DNA of 14,931 bases, from the NCBI GenBank assembly GCA_948517135.1, contig CAORJJ010000048.1, positions 1 to 14,931 of the forward strand, in the 5' to 3' direction. Source of the stretch: an uncultured Clostridia bacterium (GTDB taxonomy: Bacteria; Bacillota; Clostridia; TANB77; CAG-508). Positions 14,784 to 14,931 of this stretch are shown in pieces (positions within the stretch are counted from its first letter, which is position 1; each line of letters begins with the position of its first letter). The notes beneath the pieces were generated by a model. It did no database searches. It was not told where the DNA came from and saw only the letters and a program-made list of their open reading frames with translations. Both the position numbers and the translations under genes were made by a program.

Positions 14784-14931
14784 TAAAAGTATCTCCATAT
14801 TTCTCTATTATTTTTTTTACATCATCAACATTTCCTTTGTAAAGTAAGTCTCGATCTTCTAAAAGAGATTGAAGCTTTTTCTGTAATTCATCATTATTAA
14901 AATCTTTTGAAATTTTTATATTTAACTCCTG
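14776..14931 (-). CDS. Partial gene before the zeta toxin, probable antitoxin C-terminus
   Basis: The gene enters from the right edge on the minus strand; 51 residues and a TAA stop are visible. The piece is acidic/basic mixed and probably helical, with KISKDFNNDELQKKLQSLL and, at the end, VKKIIEKYGDTFNE. It has no recognised motif. Its stop overlaps the toxin start by eight bases, so translation is coupled. In zeta systems the antitoxin gene normally precedes the toxin, and helical C-termini bind the toxin's nucleotide pocket. On that basis it is the probable antitoxin, but the N-terminal part, including any DNA-binding domain, is outside the window. Confidence 0.6.
   Translation of the reverse strand, partial: QELNIKISKDFNNDELQKKLQSLLEDRDLLYKGNVDDVKKIIEKYGDTFNE

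Noticed and set aside
14784..14798. Upstream ATG (14798) for the zeta-like gene
   Set aside because: Its upstream sequence lacks a good ribosome binding site, while GGAG sits about nine bases before ATG 14783, which also gives normal antitoxin-toxin overlap.

Overview
The window is strongly AT-rich DNA from a low-GC Firmicute, most likely a spore-forming Clostridia member. The basis is the codon bias (AGA for Arg, TTA for Leu), strong AGGAGG-type ribosome binding sites, dense co-oriented operons and a BofA homologue. No species can be named from the sequence alone.

Layout. (1) 2-1656: the end of a surface-polysaccharide type operon, with a polysaccharide pyruvyl transferase C-terminus overlapping by one base with an FrhB-like ferredoxin/oxidoreductase gene. 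(2) 1673-4104: a clear sigma-A promoter drives the tRNA-modification gene sua5/tsaC, followed by an unrecognised GT-A-like glycosyltransferase and a perfect 14-bp hairpin terminator. (3) 4106-12986: a second promoter starts a long operon: pth, an RNase E/G protein without its C-terminal zinc link, bofA, rimO, a membrane-anchored Amidase_3 cell-wall hydrolase, a 1087-residue multi-AAA+ protein of the CbxX/CfqX (SpoVK-like) class and a Cof-type HAD phosphatase, closed by a terminator. The genes serve tRNA rescue, RNA processing, ribosomal protein methylthiolation, cell-wall remodelling and possibly sporulation. (4) 13000-14931: an accessory-looking end. A multi-span membrane protein with its own extended -10 promoter and different codon use is convergent with a zeta-toxin-like kinase preceded by the tail of a probable antitoxin gene. 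They share a bidirectional terminator.

The most unusual signal is in rimO. The gene is complete and aligns end to end with its family, but the frame is broken twice, each time by one extra base. Both breaks can be read as Leu codon, then CGG, then one codon, then a stop (CTT CGG ATG TAG and TTA CGG AAT TAA). Skipping the C restores a 436-residue RimO with all six cluster cysteines. Reading by eye, CGG is not used in frame in any other gene here except the foreign-looking membrane protein. This may be sequencing or assembly error, decay, or +1 recoding at a starved or unassigned CGG codon. The sequence alone cannot decide.

No rRNA, tRNA, CRISPR array, insertion sequence or riboswitch was seen. 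Every gap between genes is shorter than 300 bases.
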